From Nocardia asteroides (GTDB lineage Bacteria > Actinomycetota > Actinomycetes > Mycobacteriales > Mycobacteriaceae): a stretch of 64,000 nucleotides of DNA. The DNA is taken from assembly GCF_021183625.1 (NCBI RefSeq), contig NZ_CP089214.1, forward strand, positions 186,001 to 250,000, read 5' to 3'. Below are positions 63,208-64,000 of the stretch, in pieces. Under the pieces are notes generated by a model. It searched no databases, had not been told where the DNA came from, and worked only from the letters and a program-made list of their open reading frames with translations. A program made the translations under genes and the position numbers. The number at the start of each line of letters is the position of its first letter. Position 1 is the first letter of the stretch.

Positions 63208-63654
63208 ATGTCCCGCATCCAGCTCGCCCTCGACGTCGACGACCTCGACACCGCGATCGGCTTCTACTCCACCCTGTTCGGCACCGGCCCGGCCAAGCGG
63301 AAGCCCGGCTACGCCAACTTCGCCATCGAGAACCCGCCGCTGAAACTGGTGCTCCTGGAGAACCCCGGCTCCGGCGGGCGGCTCAACCACCTCGGCGTCG
63401 AGGTCGAGACCTCGGAGCAGGTGCACGCCGAGATCGCCCGGCTCTCCGGGGCCGGGCTCTACACCGCAGAGCAGCCCGCGGCGACCTGCTGCTTCGCCAC
63501 CCAGGACAAGGTCTGGGTGACCGGCCCGGATGCCGAACGCTGGGAGGTCTACACCGTGCTCGCCGACACCGAGCACTTCGGCGCCGACGCGCAGGCGGAG
63601 GCCGGGAGTTCCTGCTGCGGCAGCGATGCGAAGGCAGGCGTCCCGTGCTGCTGA
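63208..63654 (+). CDS. arsI: ArsI/CadI-type C-As lyase (VOC family)
   Basis: A 148-residue vicinal-oxygen-chelate protein. The pattern matches ArsI, which cleaves carbon-arsenic bonds of trivalent organoarsenicals, and CadI. Likely Fe ligands are Gln5, His61 (NHLGVEV) and Glu113 (WEVYTVL). The vicinal Cys94-Cys95 in AATCCFATQDKVWVT binds arsenic. The C-terminal CCG...PCC adds two more Cys pairs. ATG 63208 follows GGGAGG; a GTG at 63199 would remove that spacing. It is the first gene of the ars operon, 22 bp before acr3. Confidence 0.93.
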   Translation: MSRIQLALDVDDLDTAIGFYSTLFGTGPAKRKPGYANFAIENPPLKLVLLENPGSGGRLNHLGVEVETSEQVHAEIARLSGAGLYTAEQPAATCCFATQDKVWVTGPDAERWEVYTVLADTEHFGADAQAEAGSSCCGSDAKAGVPCC

Positions 63655-63676
63655 CCGAAGCCGGCCGGGTCCGCGC

Positions 63677-64000
63677 ATGACGGACACCTCTGTGGCGCGA
63701 CGCCTGTCGATGCCGGATCGGCTCCTCCCGGTCTTGATCGGGCTGGCGATGCTCGCCGGGCTGGTGCTGGGCCGGACGATCCCTGGGCTCGGGGACGCAC
63801 TCGGCGCGATCGAGATCGACGGCATCTCGCTGCCGATCGCGGCCGGGCTGCTGATCATGATGTACCCGGTGCTGGCGAAGGTCCGCTACGACCGCCTCGA
63901 CACCGTCACCGGCGATCGTCGCCTGCTCGCCGGCTCCCTGGTGCTGAACTGGGTGCTCGGCCCCGCGCTGATGTTCGCGCTGGCCTGGCTCTTCCTGCCG
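63677..64000 (+). CDS. acr3: ACR3-family arsenite efflux permease (5' part)
   Basis: The first 108 codons of a polytopic transporter, open to the right edge of the window. Residues ~18-33 (LPVLIGLAMLAGLVLG) form the first helix. LPIAAGLLIMMYPVLAKVRYDRL contains the ACR3 MYPxxxKVRY signature of helix 2. LNWVLGPALMFALAWLFLP begins helix 3. ACR3 proteins export arsenite by proton antiport. ATG 63677. It follows arsI, giving the usual arsR, arsI, acr3 set; a reductase gene may lie beyond the window. Confidence 0.92.
   Translation, partial: MTDTSVARRLSMPDRLLPVLIGLAMLAGLVLGRTIPGLGDALGAIEIDGISLPIAAGLLIMMYPVLAKVRYDRLDTVTGDRRLLAGSLVLNWVLGPALMFALAWLFLP

Noticed and set aside
1..64000. CRISPR arrays, tRNA/rRNA genes, IS elements or attachment sites
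   Set aside because: No regularly spaced repeats, no cloverleaf or CCA-type ends, no transposase or integrase motifs were seen by eye; a tRNAscan or ISfinder run would be decisive.

Overview
The window is a high-GC actinobacterial chromosome segment, most likely from Nocardia or a close relative in the Mycobacteriales. The signs are pervasive G/C third positions, frequent GTG starts, ATGA/GTGA gene overlaps, an MspA-family porin at 60.8 kb, many TetR regulators, and five short-chain dehydrogenases (SDRs) carrying the ARGxGRSHA signature of mycofactocin-coupled enzymes. No rRNA, tRNA, CRISPR array, transposase or phage gene was seen, and the last gene runs off the right edge.

Region 1 (0.1-18.3 kb) is a mosaic of short independent units: a secreted lipase, SDRs, an aldo/keto reductase, glyoxalase-like and ARMT1-type (DUF89) enzymes, alpha/beta hydrolases and methyltransferases. 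They are interleaved with TetR, AraC, HxlR and IclR regulators, several of which face their likely targets across a clear palindromic operator. Gene relics lie between some units: an AraC/GlxA helix-turn-helix at 4.1 kb and a medium-chain dehydrogenase C-terminus at 18.35 kb.

Region 2 (18.8-28.6 kb) starts the catabolic island. It holds a P450, four mycofactocin-type SDRs, a 6-phosphogluconate-dehydrogenase-like reductase, an aldehyde dehydrogenase, a tandem carboxymuconolactone-decarboxylase-like protein, two TetRs and a MarR. One TetR has three matching operator sites, at its own promoter and at the divergent P450/SDR promoters.

Region 3 (28.6-35.8 kb) is a spacer with a hydrolase, a DUF1152 protein, an LLM-class monooxygenase, a small secreted protein and a fused PhzE/TrpEG-type synthase. 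The synthase is preceded by an 11-residue leader peptide with two Trp codons and two hairpins, which looks like a tryptophan attenuator.

Region 4 (36.2-60.6 kb) is the core. An eight-gene forward operon encodes a class III CoA-transferase, three amidohydrolases (one apparently lacking its metal ligands), a mycofactocin-type SDR, a P450 and a probable two-subunit acyl-CoA dehydrogenase. Reverse-strand operons add a close P450 paralogue, an AveC-like membrane protein, a CoA ligase, a CocE-type hydrolase, an F420-type LLM oxidoreductase, a TauD dioxygenase and a fourth P450. Two proteins of one unrecognised family sit beside these operons. Inferred logic: P450 hydroxylation, mycofactocin-coupled alcohol oxidation, aldehyde oxidation, CoA activation, dehydrogenation and hydrolytic or decarboxylating cleavage of an unidentified substrate.

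Region 5 (60.8-64.0 kb) holds the MspA porin, an MFS exporter and an arsenic resistance locus: arsR facing arsI and a truncated-by-window acr3.
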